A stretch of DNA of 64,000 nucleotides from Rhodocyclaceae bacterium (GTDB lineage: Bacteria; Pseudomonadota; Gammaproteobacteria; Burkholderiales; Rhodocyclaceae). The position numbers were made by a program, and so were the translations under genes. The notes beneath the pieces were generated by a model. The model ran no database searches and was not told the origin of the DNA. It saw nothing but the letters and a program-made list of their open reading frames with translations. Positions 23,243 to 32,923 of this stretch are shown here, one piece after another; within the stretch, counting starts at the first letter, position 1, and each line of letters starts with the position of its first letter. The stretch covers positions 372,001 to 436,000 of the forward strand of contig JAKLLG010000001.1 of assembly GCA_023150275.1 (NCBI GenBank), given 5' to 3'.

Positions 23243-24820
23243 TCAGGCCAGGGCCGTTTCCGGCACTGACGTCCGGATCAGATGATCGAAGGCACCCAGT
23301 GCGGCGGTCGCCCCTGCCCCCATCGCGATGATGATCTGCTTGTACGGCACCGTCGTTGCATCGCCGGCCGCGAATACGCCGGGGACCGAGGTTTGGCCGC
23401 GGGCATCGATCTCGATCTCGCCGAAACGGGTAAGTGCCAGCGTGCCCTTGAGCCAGTCCGTGTTCGGCAGCAAGCCGATCTGCACGAAGACCCCTTCGAG
23501 ATCGATCCGTTTCATTTCGCCGCTGGCGCGATCCGTGTAGCTCAGGGCGACCACTTTTTGCCCATCGCCGTGCACCTCGGTGGTCTGGGCTTCCGTGATC
23601 ACGCTCACGTTCCGCAGACTGAACAGTTTTTTCTGCAACACTGCGTCAGCGCGCAACTTGTCGGCGAACTCGAGCAGCGTGACGTGACCGACAATGCCGG
23701 CGAGGTCGATCGCCGCTTCGACACCGGAGTTGCCACCCCCGATCACGGCAACGCGCTTGCCCTTGAACAGCGGTCCGTCGCAGTGCGGACAGTAGGCCAC
23801 CCCCTTGCCGCGGTACTCGCGTTCACCAGGCACGTTCATCTCGCGCCAGCGGGCACCGGTCGAAATGATCACGCTCTTTGCCTTGAGAATCGCGCCACTG
23901 GCGGTACGTACTTCGTGGTAGCCGGTGCCCGAGGCATTCGGAATGAGCGCGTCGGCACGCTGCAGGTTCATGATGTCGACCTCGTAGTCGCGCACATGCG
24001 CTTCGAGGCCAGCGGCAAGCCTGGGGCCATCGGTTTCCTTCACCGAGATGAAATTCTCGATCGCCAACGTATCCAGTACCTGACCGCCGAAGCGCTCGGC
24101 GAGCACGCCAGTGCGGATGCCCTTGCGTGCAGCGTAGATCGCCGCTGCCGCACCGGCCGGTCCGCCGCCGACGACGAGCACATCGAAGGCCTCCTTGGCG
24201 CTGATCTTCTCGGCCTCGCGCTTTTCGGCGCCGACATCGAGCCTGGCCACGATTTCCTCGATCGTCATGCGGCCCTGGCCGAAGGGCTCACCATTCAGAA
24301 AGACCGTCGGCACGGCCATGATCTGGCGCGCTTCGACTTCCTTCTGGAACAGCGCACCATCGATCATCACGCTCGTCGCGCGAGGATTGATAGCCGCGAT
24401 CAGGTTCAGCGCCTGCACGACATCCGGGCAGTTGTGGCAGGAGAGCGAGATGAAGGTCTCGAAGCGGTATTCGCCGTCCAGGGCCTTGATCTGCTCGACG
24501 ACCTCCGGTTCCACCTTGGGTGGATGACCGCCGGTCTGCAACAGGGCCAGCACCAGCGAGGTGAATTCGTGGCCCATCGGGATGCCGGCGAACTCGATCC
24601 GCGCGGCCTCACCCGGGCAGGCGACCGCGAACGAGGGCTTGCGTGCAGACGCGCCGTCGAAGCGAACGCTGACCTTGTCGGATTGCCCGGCGATATCGCT
24701 CAGGAGTTCGCGGATCTCGCCCGCCCTGGCGCTGTCGTCAAGGCTGGCAACGAGTTCGATGGGGCGCTGCAGGCGGCCGAGGTAGGCCTTGAGCTGTTCC
24801 TTGATGGCGTTGTCGAGCAT
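23243..24820 (-). CDS. ahpF: Alkyl hydroperoxide reductase flavoprotein AhpF
   Basis: 525 residues. Two tandem thioredoxin folds at the N-terminus with redox pair CHNC (128, 131), then a thioredoxin-reductase-like FAD/NADH module ([19 protein letters not shown]) with a second redox pair in [10 protein letters not shown]. It passes electrons from NADH to AhpC. It lies downstream of ahpC, separated by a 150-bp gap with a large inverted repeat. Confidence 0.97.
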   Translation of the reverse strand: MLDNAIKEQLKAYLGRLQRPIELVASLDDSARAGEIRELLSDIAGQSDKVSVRFDGASARKPSFAVACPGEAARIEFAGIPMGHEFTSLVLALLQTGGHPPKVEPEVVEQIKALDGEYRFETFISLSCHNCPDVVQALNLIAAINPRATSVMIDGALFQKEVEARQIMAVPTVFLNGEPFGQGRMTIEEIVARLDVGAEKREAEKISAKEAFDVLVVGGGPAGAAAAIYAARKGIRTGVLAERFGGQVLDTLAIENFISVKETDGPRLAAGLEAHVRDYEVDIMNLQRADALIPNASGTGYHEVRTASGAILKAKSVIISTGARWREMNVPGEREYRGKGVAYCPHCDGPLFKGKRVAVIGGGNSGVEAAIDLAGIVGHVTLLEFADKLRADAVLQKKLFSLRNVSVITEAQTTEVHGDGQKVVALSYTDRASGEMKRIDLEGVFVQIGLLPNTDWLKGTLALTRFGEIEIDARGQTSVPGVFAAGDATTVPYKQIIIAMGAGATAALGAFDHLIRTSVPETALA

Positions 24821-24848
24821 GTTGTTCTCCCTTGTAGCTTCATTGGAA

Positions 24849-24928
24849 TGCAGGGCAAAGGCGCCGACGGGCGGTGCTGCAGTCGGGGGGTCGGGGTGAG
24901 GGTTGCCCGCCGGCGCCTTTGCGCTGCA
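24849..24928. repeat. Large imperfect inverted repeat between ahpC and ahpF
   Basis: Arms 24849-24872 and 24905-24928 pair over 24 positions with two mismatches, around a 32-nt loop. On the minus-strand transcript it lies between the ahpC stop and the ahpF start. No T-tract follows, so it may be an mRNA-stabilising or processing hairpin that sets a high AhpC:AhpF ratio. Confidence 0.75.
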
Positions 24929-24970
24929 CCCCGGCCAGGGCCGAGGATGCAGGTTCTTACGTGATTACGC

Positions 24971-25540
24971 TTAGATCTTGCCGACCAGGTCGAGCGACGG
25001 TGCCAGCGTCTTCTCGCCTTCCTTCCACTTGGCCGGGCATACCTCGCCCGGGTGCGTGGCAACGTATTGAGCGGCCTTGATCTTGCGCAGCAGCTCGGAC
25101 GCGTCGCGGCCGATGCCACCGGCGTTGATCTCGACGATCTGGATCTTGCCCTGCGGATCGATCACGAAGGTGCCGCGTTCGGCCAGACCGGCCGACTCGA
25201 TCATCACGCCGAAGTTGCGGGTGATGGCACCGGTCGGGTCGCCGACCATCGGATACTGGATCTTGCCGATCGTTTCCGACGTGTCGTGCCAGGCCTTGTG
25301 CGTGAAATGGGTGTCAGTCGATACAGCGTAGATTTCGACGCCCAGCTTCTTGAACTCGGCGTAGCTGTCGGCAAGATCCCCCAGCTCGGTCGGGCAGACG
25401 AAGGTGAAGTCGGCCGGGTAGAAGAAGACGACGGACCACTTGCCCCTCAGGTCTTCATTCGTGACCTGCACGAACTTGCCGGCGTGGAACGCGGTGGCGG
25501 CGAACGGGAGGACTTCGGTGTTGATGACGGTGGTGTTCAT
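24971..25540 (-). CDS. ahpC: Alkyl hydroperoxide reductase peroxiredoxin AhpC
   Basis: 189 residues. A typical 2-Cys peroxiredoxin that reduces H2O2 and organic peroxides. Peroxidatic Cys49 is in [13 protein letters not shown], resolving Cys168 in GEVCPAKW. The ATG at 25540 follows a GGAGCTCGCC site; in-frame codons further upstream are rejected as the promoter lies there. An OxyR-type motif sits about 113 bp upstream. Confidence 0.97.
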   Translation of the reverse strand: MNTTVINTEVLPFAATAFHAGKFVQVTNEDLRGKWSVVFFYPADFTFVCPTELGDLADSYAEFKKLGVEIYAVSTDTHFTHKAWHDTSETIGKIQYPMVGDPTGAITRNFGVMIESAGLAERGTFVIDPQGKIQIVEINAGGIGRDASELLRKIKAAQYVATHPGEVCPAKWKEGEKTLAPSLDLVGKI

Positions 25541-25601
25541 GGCGAGCTCCTGATGATTTTGCGGGTTTGTGTGTCTGGGGGTGTGTCGGTTGACGAGTTG
25601 A

Positions 25602-25631
25602 ATCTTAGGCAAGGCCCATTCATTTATCCAA
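25602..25631 (-). promoter_or_regulatory. Putative ahpC promoter with weak -35
   Basis: On the minus strand, TTGGAT (25626-25631) and TAAGAT (25602-25607) are 18 bp apart. The poor -35 suits a promoter that needs an activator, and the OxyR-type motif lies just upstream. Confidence 0.5.
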
Positions 25632-25652
25632 TTGATATATCGGATTGGTGTA

Positions 25653-25667
25653 ATAGTTAATAGCTAT
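25653..25667. promoter_or_regulatory. OxyR-type binding motif upstream of ahpC
   Basis: The 15 bases at 25653-25667 match the OxyR half-site pattern ATAG-n-T-nnn-A-n-CTAT at every fixed position, on both strands. A second, weaker copy follows towards ahpC after 7 bp, as expected for the 37-bp OxyR contact region. It lies 113 bp from ahpC and 72 bp from the divergent response-regulator gene. Confidence 0.7.
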
Positions 25668-25738
25668 TGATCGCCACCTGAGCCAACCGGCGTCATCGCC
25701 CGCTTGTCATCGCGCAGCGCTTGCCTTACCTTCGCGTC

Positions 25739-27427
25739 ATGATCTCCCGTACCGATCCAGCCGCCAGCGAACTTTCTGCCGCACTGCAACGCGAATTGCC
25801 GCAGAAGCGCGTCCTCATCGTCGACCGCTTTCCGGCAGCGCGCGATGCCTTGCGCACGATGCTCTCCACCCTCGGCATCACGTCGGTTGCGGGCGCAGGG
25901 AATTCGGTCGAGGTGCTGCGCCAGGTGCGAGCCGCCAATTTCGACATCATCCTGTCGGACTACGTGCTTGACGACGGGCGTGACGGTCAGCAATTGCTGG
26001 AAGAGCTGCGCCAGCAGCAGCTCATCCCCCTTGGCACCGTGTTCATGATCATCACCGGCGAGCGCGGCTACCACAACGTCATTTCCGTCGCCGAACTCGC
26101 GCCCGATGATTACCTGATCAAGCCCTTCACCGCCGAGCAGTTGCAGGCCCGCCTGCTGAAGGCCGTGCTCAAGAAGAATTTCTTCGCACCGGTCTATCGC
26201 AAGCTGGACGAAGGCGCTTACATCGGCGCCCTCAACGCATGCAGTCAGCTGCTTGCCAATTCCTCCCCGTTCGAACTCGACGTGCTGCGTCTCAAGGGCG
26301 AGATTCTCAATGCGCTGGGGCGCCACGAGGAGGCGGAAGCCATCTACCGAGACGTGCTCGCACGCAAGTCGGTACCGTGGGCACGCATGGGACTGGCCAT
26401 CTCGCTGCGCGGACGCAATTCGCTGGAGGAGGCTGAGTCACTGGCACAACTCGTCACGCAGGAGTGCCCTGAATACCTGTCGGCCTACGATTTCCTGGCA
26501 GGAGTACAGGAAGCGCTGGGTCGGCTAGGCGAGGCCCAGAGTGTCCTGCAGCAGGCTGCGGCGATTTCTCCAAAGAATGCAGCTCGGCAACGGATCGTCG
26601 GCGACGTCGCGATGCGCAACGGCGATCTCGATGCTGCCGAGAAAGCGTACGGAAAAGTGCTCGAACGGCACCGGGCGACCTCGCTGAAACAGGTCGACGA
26701 CTACGCCAATCTGTCGCGCGTGCTGATCGAGAAGGGCCACACCGCAGGCGCGCGCCAGATCATTCAGGAATTGAAGCGCGACTGGCGCGGCAGCCGACAG
26801 GGCGAGTACGCCGCCGCGGTAATGGACAGCCTGTGCCTGTTCGCGGAAGGAGAACCGGCAAAGGCGCGCCTGGCGACCGAGCAGGCGCTGGCGCTGCACG
26901 AAGCGCTGGATGCCGCGGGCGAGCCAGGGAAACCTCTGCCGCACAAGATCGCGGTCGATCTCGCACATGCCTGTCTTGCAACAGGTGCCACCGACGAAGC
27001 ACAGGCGATCATGCGCCGGGTCGCGGCCGAGAACAACGATAACGCCCAGTTGATCGCTCGCATCGAAGGTGTTTTTGCGCGCACCGGAAACGCCGAGGCG
27101 GGACGGGAACTGCTCGATGCCGTCGGTCGCGAGATCGTCGAGGTGAACAACCGGGGGGTGATGGCCGCGCGCGCCGGCGATTTGGAGGGTGCGGTGCGAC
27201 TGCTGGTCGAGGCGGCAGAGCGCGTACCGAGCGTCCAGTTCCTCGTGAACGCGGCCAAGGCCATCTGCGCGCTGATGGATCGGCGTGGCTGGCGCGAGGA
27301 TCTTGCCGAACAGGCACACCGCTATCTGGAGCAGGCGCAAGGCAAGAATCCGCGCGACGCACGCGTACTCTCCGGGCGCGAGGGCTACCAGCGGGTTGCC
27401 GCAAAGTACGGCGTCAGCGCCAGCTGA
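25739..27427 (+). CDS. Response regulator receiver protein with helical TPR-like repeats
   Basis: 562 residues. An N-terminal receiver domain (VLIVDRFPAARD, phospho-acceptor Asp74 in IILSDYVLDDG, Lys in LIKPF) is followed by about 420 residues of alpha-helical repeats of TPR character (for example EILNALGRHEEAEAIYRDVL). No DNA-binding or enzymatic output domain is seen, so output is probably through protein-protein contact. The acidic pocket near Asp29 is reduced compared with classical DD pairs. ATG 25739 is preferred to the TTG at 25721. It ends tail-to-tail with the TSUP gene, overlapping by 14 bp. No histidine kinase is next to it. Confidence 0.85.
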   Translation: MISRTDPAASELSAALQRELPQKRVLIVDRFPAARDALRTMLSTLGITSVAGAGNSVEVLRQVRAANFDIILSDYVLDDGRDGQQLLEELRQQQLIPLGTVFMIITGERGYHNVISVAELAPDDYLIKPFTAEQLQARLLKAVLKKNFFAPVYRKLDEGAYIGALNACSQLLANSSPFELDVLRLKGEILNALGRHEEAEAIYRDVLARKSVPWARMGLAISLRGRNSLEEAESLAQLVTQECPEYLSAYDFLAGVQEALGRLGEAQSVLQQAAAISPKNAARQRIVGDVAMRNGDLDAAEKAYGKVLERHRATSLKQVDDYANLSRVLIEKGHTAGARQIIQELKRDWRGSRQGEYAAAVMDSLCLFAEGEPAKARLATEQALALHEALDAAGEPGKPLPHKIAVDLAHACLATGATDEAQAIMRRVAAENNDNAQLIARIEGVFARTGNAEAGRELLDAVGREIVEVNNRGVMAARAGDLEGAVRLLVEAAERVPSVQFLVNAAKAICALMDRRGWREDLAEQAHRYLEQAQGKNPRDARVLSGREGYQRVAAKYGVSAS

Positions 27428-28193
27428 AGGTGTCCCACGCGAATTTCGCGATCAAGAGTGAAACGACGATCAGGAATACGTGCCGCACGAAACCACTGCC
27501 GTGCTTGAGTGCGAGATGGGTACCCGCGACCGATCCGGCAATATTGCAGATCGCCATCACCACCGCGATCTGCCAGAGCAGGTGGCCGTTGGGCGCAAAG
27601 TAGGCGAGCGCGGCAAGATTGGTGGCAACGTTGACCACCTTCGCCGCCGCCGAGGCATGCAGGAAATCGAAGCCGAAAAAACGGATGAACAGGAAGATCA
27701 GGAAGCTGCCGGTTCCCGGCCCGAAGAATCCATCGTAGAAACCGATCACCCCGCCGAGAAGCAGCGCCAGGGCAAATTCGCGCCGACCTGACTGCGTCGG
27801 CCCATGCACGGCACCAAAATCCTTCTTCATGAAGGTATAGATTGCGGCGGCAACCAGCAGCACGAGGATCAATGGCCGCAGCAGGTCGCGCGGCAACCAC
27901 GCCACGGCGAGCGCGCCAAGGTAGGAGCAGACGAACGCAGCAAGTGCCGCCGGCACGGTGGTGCGCCACGGCATCGAGACACGGCGGGCGTAACGCCAGG
28001 CCGCGTTGGTCGTGCCGAACACGCTGGCGAATTTGTTGGTGCCGAAAAGAGTCGCCGGCGCTTCGCGCGGCAGCAGGGTAAATAGCGCGGGAATCTGGAT
28101 CAGCCCGCCGCCACCGACCACCGAGTCGATGAAGCCGGCCGTGAGCGCGGCACCGGCGAGCAGGAGCAGCAGCCCGAGTTCCGCCTCCGGCAT
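27414..28193 (-). CDS. TSUP-family (TauE/SafE) membrane transporter
   Basis: 259 residues with about eight hydrophobic segments. The repeated glycine motifs GFIDSVVGGGGLIQIP near the N-terminus and GFYDGFFGPGTGSFLIF in the second half are the two inverted-repeat signatures of TSUP exporters of sulfite or sulfonate-type anions. The substrate is unknown. The ATG at 28193 overlaps the stop of the epimerase gene (TGATG), so it is the last gene of a six-gene operon. Confidence 0.9.
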   Translation of the reverse strand: MPEAELGLLLLLAGAALTAGFIDSVVGGGGLIQIPALFTLLPREAPATLFGTNKFASVFGTTNAAWRYARRVSMPWRTTVPAALAAFVCSYLGALAVAWLPRDLLRPLILVLLVAAAIYTFMKKDFGAVHGPTQSGRREFALALLLGGVIGFYDGFFGPGTGSFLIFLFIRFFGFDFLHASAAAKVVNVATNLAALAYFAPNGHLLWQIAVVMAICNIAGSVAGTHLALKHGSGFVRHVFLIVVSLLIAKFAWDTFSWR

Positions 28194-29185
28194 CAACGGG
28201 CAATGCGCCGCGCGCGCCAGTCGAGGAACCAGCTCGCGAAACGGGCGATGCCTTCGGCGAGCGGCGTGCGTGGCGCAAAATCGACCCAGTCGGCGAGCCG
28301 CGCGGTATCGGCATAGGTGGTGTGCACGTCGCCGGGCTGCATCGGCCGCAGCTGCTTGATAGCCTCGCGCCCAAGCGCCGTCTCGATCGCGCCGATGAAA
28401 TCAAGCAAGGCCACCGGCTGGTGGTTGCCGATGTTGTACACCCGATGGCAGGCATGCGGCGCCACCGTATCGGCGGTTGCCGGCTTGTCGAGCACGCGCA
28501 CGACCCCCTCGACGATGTCGTCGATGTAGGTGAAGTCGCGCTGCAGCTGGCCGTGGTTGTAGACCTCGATCGGTCGCCCGTCGAGGATCGCGGCGGCAAA
28601 GCTGAAGTAGGCCATGTCGGGCCGCCCCCAGGGACCATAGACCGTGAAAAAACGCAGGCCGGTCGCGGGAAAGGTGTAGAGGTGGCTGTACGCATGCGCC
28701 ATCAGTTCGTTCGCCTTCTTCGTCGCCGCGTAGAGGCTGACTGGGCGGTCGACGTTATCGTCCTCGGCGAACGGCGTCTTTTCGTTGTCGCCGTACACAC
28801 TCGAACTGGAGGCATAAACGAGATGCTCGCATGCGGTATGCCGGCAACCCTCGAGGATGTTGAGAAAGCCCGTCAGATTGCTGTCGGCGTAGGCATGGGG
28901 ATTCTGCAGCGAGTAGCGCACGCCGGCCTGGGCAGCGAGGTGCACAACGCGCTGCGGCCGCTCGCCCGCAAACAGCGCCGCCATGCCCGCGCGGTCGGCG
29001 AGATCGAGGCGCTGGAAACGAAACCCGGGCAGCCCCTGAAGTTGTGCGAGCCGCGCCTCCTTGAGAGCGATATCGTAGTAATCGTTGAGGTTGTCGATGC
29101 CAACCACCTCGTCGCCCCGCGCCAGAAGACGCTGACAGACGTGCATGCCGATGAAGCCGGCGGCACCGGTAACGAGAACCTTCAT
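28193..29185 (-). CDS. UDP-glucuronate 4-epimerase (NAD-dependent epimerase)
   Basis: 330 residues, an extended short-chain dehydrogenase. N-terminal NAD loop [16 protein letters not shown], catalytic YAATKKANE, and [15 protein letters not shown] plus [13 protein letters not shown], which are characteristic of the group interconverting UDP-GlcA and UDP-GalA (CapI/LpsL type). It overlaps the preceding UDP-glucose dehydrogenase gene as ATGA, so substrate and enzyme are probably made together. Confidence 0.88.
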   Translation of the reverse strand: MKVLVTGAAGFIGMHVCQRLLARGDEVVGIDNLNDYYDIALKEARLAQLQGLPGFRFQRLDLADRAGMAALFAGERPQRVVHLAAQAGVRYSLQNPHAYADSNLTGFLNILEGCRHTACEHLVYASSSSVYGDNEKTPFAEDDNVDRPVSLYAATKKANELMAHAYSHLYTFPATGLRFFTVYGPWGRPDMAYFSFAAAILDGRPIEVYNHGQLQRDFTYIDDIVEGVVRVLDKPATADTVAPHACHRVYNIGNHQPVALLDFIGAIETALGREAIKQLRPMQPGDVHTTYADTARLADWVDFAPRTPLAEGIARFASWFLDWRARRIAR

Positions 29186-30513
29186 CCCTGTTTCCGGCCG
29201 ATCGGGAAATATTCGAGCCCGGCGGCGCGCGCTTGCTCCGGCGGATACAGATTGCGCCCGTCAAAGACAACCGGCGCCTTCAATGCGGCACGGATCGCTT
29301 CGAAATCCGGGCTGCGGAACTCCTTCCACTCGGTGACGATGATCAATGCATCGGCGCCGGCGAGCGCAGCCGTCGGGTTTTCCGCGTAGGCGATGCGCGC
29401 ATCGTCGCCAAAGATACGCCGCGCTTCGCGCATCGCTTCCGGATCGTAGGCGCAAACCGTGGCGCCCGCGGCGAGCAGATCGGCGATCAATTCACGCGCC
29501 GGGGCCTCGCGCATGTCGTCGGTGTTCGGCTTGAAGGCCAGCCCCCACAAGGCAAATCGACGCCCGCTCAGATCATCACCGAAGCGCGCCCGCACCTTCG
29601 CGGCAAGCACGTGCTTCTGCGTCTGGTTGGCGGCTTCGACGGCCGCCAGCACCTGCATGCGGATCCCGGCATCGTCGGCCGCCGTGCGGATCAGCGCCTT
29701 GACGTCCTTCGGGAAGCAGGAGCCGCCGTAGCCGCAGCCGGGGTAGAGAAAGTGGTAGCCGATACGCGGATCGGAACCGATCCCCTGGCGCACCATCTCG
29801 ATATCGGCGCCAAGTTTCTCGGCGAGGTTGGCGAGTTCATTCATGAAGCTGATACGCGTCGCGAGCATCGCGTTGGCGGCGTACTTGATCAGCTCCGCAC
29901 TCCTCACGTCGGTGACCAGCAGGCGTTCATGGTTGCGCTGGAACGGTGCATAGAGTGCGCGCATCAATTGCACGGCCCGCTCGTCGGCGGCACCGACGAC
30001 GATGCGGTCGGGGCGCATGAAATCCTCGACGGCTGCGCCCTGCTTCAGAAACTCTGGGTTGGAAACGACGCTGTAAGGAAGGTCTTCAGCACGTGCGGCG
30101 AGCGCTTCCGCAATCGCCGCGCTCACCTTGTCGGCGGTGCCGACCGGGACCGTGCTCTTGTCGACCACCAGCTTGTAGTCGTCCATCAGACGGCCGATGT
30201 TGCGCGCGGCGGCGAGCACATACTGCAGATCGGCGGAACCGTCCTCGTCAGGCGGGGTACCAACGGCGATGAACTGGATGGTGCCGTGGCGGACCGCGGC
30301 GGGAATGTCTGTCGTGAAATTCAGTCGGCCGGCCGCGACGTTGCGCCGGACCATCTCCGGCAATCCGGGTTCGAAGATCGGGATGCCGCCTTCCTTGAGG
30401 ATGCGGATCTTCTCCTCATTCACGTCGAGGCAGAGTACATCGTTGCCGACATCGGCCAGGCAGGCGCCAGTGACCAGGCCAACATAACCGGTGCCGATTA
30501 CAGTGATTTTCAT
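29182..30513 (-). CDS. ugd: UDP-glucose 6-dehydrogenase
   Basis: 443 residues. It oxidises UDP-glucose to UDP-glucuronate with NAD. The N-terminal Rossmann motif is [18 protein letters not shown], and the active-site cysteine is in [14 protein letters not shown]. It provides the substrate for the epimerase encoded next. It lies 60 bp downstream of the GT39 gene in the same direction. Confidence 0.96.
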   Translation of the reverse strand: MKITVIGTGYVGLVTGACLADVGNDVLCLDVNEEKIRILKEGGIPIFEPGLPEMVRRNVAAGRLNFTTDIPAAVRHGTIQFIAVGTPPDEDGSADLQYVLAAARNIGRLMDDYKLVVDKSTVPVGTADKVSAAIAEALAARAEDLPYSVVSNPEFLKQGAAVEDFMRPDRIVVGAADERAVQLMRALYAPFQRNHERLLVTDVRSAELIKYAANAMLATRISFMNELANLAEKLGADIEMVRQGIGSDPRIGYHFLYPGCGYGGSCFPKDVKALIRTAADDAGIRMQVLAAVEAANQTQKHVLAAKVRARFGDDLSGRRFALWGLAFKPNTDDMREAPARELIADLLAAGATVCAYDPEAMREARRIFGDDARIAYAENPTAALAGADALIIVTEWKEFRSPDFEAIRAALKAPVVFDGRNLYPPEQARAAGLEYFPIGRKQG

Positions 30514-30573
30514 CGGTGTTCTCCTGCCGATTCTTTCAGTTCATATGTGCGGCGCATCAATGCATTCACGCAT

Positions 30574-32148
30574 TCACTTGCCGCGCAGCAGCGCTGCTGC
30601 CTCCGGTGCCTCAAGCAACGCAGCAACGCCGCCAAGATAACCGTGCACGGCAATCGTCTTGCGGCCCTGCAGCTGGCGCTCGTGCTTCAGATAGACGACC
30701 GCGCGCGCCTCGGGATTCCGCTCCAGCCAGCTCGCCATTTCGCCTTCATCCTCAAACGCGACGAGCGGCGAACGCAAACGGCCGGCGAAGTGAAATTGGT
30801 CGTGATAGAAACCGTCGTTGGCGACCTGCCTGCCTTCAGCCTGTGCGGCGGCAATCGCTTCGGCAAGCGGTTTCGTATCGTAATCGGTATGGAAACTCCT
30901 CAACAGCGACAGCTGCAGCAGCGCAACCGTCGCGGCGCCGAGCAGCGCAGCGCCGGCAAACGTCGGCCGCACGCGCCAGCCGAGAATGAGCGCCAGCGGC
31001 AGCAGCAACAATGCCGGCCACAGCAACGGCAACTCCGGAAGTGGATTGCGGGCAAGCGGCAGGCGCTCCAGCGCCAGCAGCGCCAACGCCGCCGCGAGCG
31101 CGAGAGAAATAATCGCCGGCAACCAGACGCCGCCGCGCGCATCCGCACGCAGAACGCGCGCAACGAGCAGCGCAAACGCCGGAAAGACCGGAATCAGATA
31201 GTGCATCTGCTTGCCGCTGATCAAGGAGAAGGCAATCACCACCGGCAGCAGCCAGGCAATGCAGAAGCGGGAACCACGGTCGAGCCCCTTGCACAGCAAA
31301 TCCCGTACACCACGCCAGACGCCAGGAATCAGCAACCACGGGAAGAACATCACCGGCAGCAGCGGCAGATACCACCACAGCGCGCGCTTGTGCGCGAAGG
31401 ACTGCACCATGCGGTTGGCGGTCTGCCCCCAGAAAATGGCGCGCTGATACTCGTCGCCACCAGCGATTCCCGCCGGAATCGCCCAGGCGAGTGCGATCGC
31501 CGCGCCGAAGAGGACCGCGCCAACGATTCCGGCGAACCAGCGCTGCCAGGGCAGGCCCGGCTGCCACCACGGCGCGAGCACCGCAAGCGGCAGCGTGTGC
31601 AGCAGGATCACCGGGCCCTTGGCCAGCACGCCAAGACCGATTGCCAGTCCGAGCAGTGCGAATCCCGAGAGATGTCGCCCCTCGGCCGCACGCACGATGC
31701 CATGCATGCCGACCAGTGTGAAGAAGGCCAGCATCACATCGAACATGGCCGCCGTGGAAAAGAAGATCCACAGCAGGCTGCTCGCCAGCACCAGCACGGC
31801 ACGTGCGCCGAGGCCCGCTTCCTGTGGCCAGAGGCGACGCGCCAGTGCGAACGTGAGCAGGAGTCCGCCGGCGGAAAACAGCGGCGACACCAGGCGCGCC
31901 CACCATTCGCTGACACCGAACACCAGCCAGCCAAGCTGGAACAGCCACATCATGAGCGGCGGCTTGTGGCTGTATGGCTCGCCGTTCTTGTATGGAACCA
32001 GCCAGTCGCCGCGCAGCCACATCTCCCAGGCAACACTGATGTAGCGTGTCTCGTCGATCGGCGTCATCGGCCGCGCGATGATGGCGACGATGGTCGCCAC
32101 CGCAAGGATGAGCAGGGCAAGCAGCAGGGGCGTGCGGTTCTGATTCAT
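30574..32148 (-). CDS. ArnT-like membrane glycosyltransferase (GT39/GT83 superfamily)
   Basis: 524 residues with about a dozen membrane helices. The first periplasmic loop carries ETRYISVAWEMW and 'GEPYSHKPPLMMW', typical of PMT/ArnT-type enzymes that use polyprenyl-phosphate sugars as donors and act on the periplasmic face. It shares ATGA with the TVP38 gene upstream. With the GT2 gene, it suggests addition of a uronic acid or related sugar to LPS or lipid A; the acceptor is inferred. Confidence 0.85.
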   Translation of the reverse strand: MNQNRTPLLLALLILAVATIVAIIARPMTPIDETRYISVAWEMWLRGDWLVPYKNGEPYSHKPPLMMWLFQLGWLVFGVSEWWARLVSPLFSAGGLLLTFALARRLWPQEAGLGARAVLVLASSLLWIFFSTAAMFDVMLAFFTLVGMHGIVRAAEGRHLSGFALLGLAIGLGVLAKGPVILLHTLPLAVLAPWWQPGLPWQRWFAGIVGAVLFGAAIALAWAIPAGIAGGDEYQRAIFWGQTANRMVQSFAHKRALWWYLPLLPVMFFPWLLIPGVWRGVRDLLCKGLDRGSRFCIAWLLPVVIAFSLISGKQMHYLIPVFPAFALLVARVLRADARGGVWLPAIISLALAAALALLALERLPLARNPLPELPLLWPALLLLPLALILGWRVRPTFAGAALLGAATVALLQLSLLRSFHTDYDTKPLAEAIAAAQAEGRQVANDGFYHDQFHFAGRLRSPLVAFEDEGEMASWLERNPEARAVVYLKHERQLQGRKTIAVHGYLGGVAALLEAPEAAALLRGK

Positions 32149-32840
32149 TGTGGCCCGCTTTCGCCGAGCGCTTCATCGACGCGCTCGTCCAGACTGACAC
32201 CGTGGCGATGCCGGTGATAGAGATAGGCACCGAGTACGCCGGAGGCCAGGAACAGCAGCGCGGCCATACCGATCTTCAGTACCGGAGCGACGTCAACGCC
32301 ACTGCCGACCAGTGCGAAGACAATCGTCTGCGGCAGGTAGCCGACGAAGGAAGCCGCCAGAAAGGGCACCGCGCGCGCGCGCGAGATGCCAGCCGCCAGA
32401 TTCGTGAGTACATTGCTCCCGACGGGAAGCATGCGGATGAGCAGTGTCATCGAGAACGGATGTTCGTGGATGAATGCATCGAAGCGACGGGCGCGAGCAC
32501 CCAGCCGCTCGCTTAGCAGCCCCCGTCCGAACAGGCGGGCATAGGTAAAGGTCAGCGCACAGCCGATCAGCGCCGCCAGTGCGCCGAACAATGTGCCGGC
32601 GACAAGGCCGAAGGCGTAGCCGGCGAGAAAGGCGATGATCTGGCGTGGCAAGCCAACCGCCGTAAACACGGCGCCCATCGCCAGGAACAGCAGTTCGCCA
32701 CGGTAGCCCTGATCGCGTATGTGGCCGTCGATCCACGCCTCATTGATGGCGTTGCCGAGATCACTGCTCTCGAAAAAATAGGCCAGCAGGCCCAGGCTGA
32801 TGATCAGCCCGAGTCCCTTGAGGAGAACCCGTGGATTCAT
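32145..32840 (-). CDS. TVP38/TMEM64 (DedA-superfamily) membrane protein
   Basis: 231 residues with about six hydrophobic segments and the SNARE-associated-domain pattern GLPRQIIAFLAGYAFG and RMLPVGSNVLTNLAAG. Members of this superfamily are implicated in moving lipids, including undecaprenyl phosphate, across membranes. In this operon it sits between a cytosolic lipid-linked sugar synthase and a periplasmic sugar transferase, where a lipid-transport step is needed; the role is inferred. Confidence 0.85.
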   Translation of the reverse strand: MNPRVLLKGLGLIISLGLLAYFFESSDLGNAINEAWIDGHIRDQGYRGELLFLAMGAVFTAVGLPRQIIAFLAGYAFGLVAGTLFGALAALIGCALTFTYARLFGRGLLSERLGARARRFDAFIHEHPFSMTLLIRMLPVGSNVLTNLAAGISRARAVPFLAASFVGYLPQTIVFALVGSGVDVAPVLKIGMAALLFLASGVLGAYLYHRHRHGVSLDERVDEALGESGPQ

Positions 32841-32923
32841 TGTGCCAGCCGCCGCAGCGACACGGGCGCGCTAGCCGGCCACGCGGCAGCAAGCAGGCGA
32901 TACGGACGCGACGACCGATTCAT

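Noticed and set aside
29233..32217. 994-codon open frame antisense to ugd and the ArnT-like gene
   Set aside because: Crosses two genes and an intergenic gap on the other strand; low-complexity Arg/Gln-rich product.
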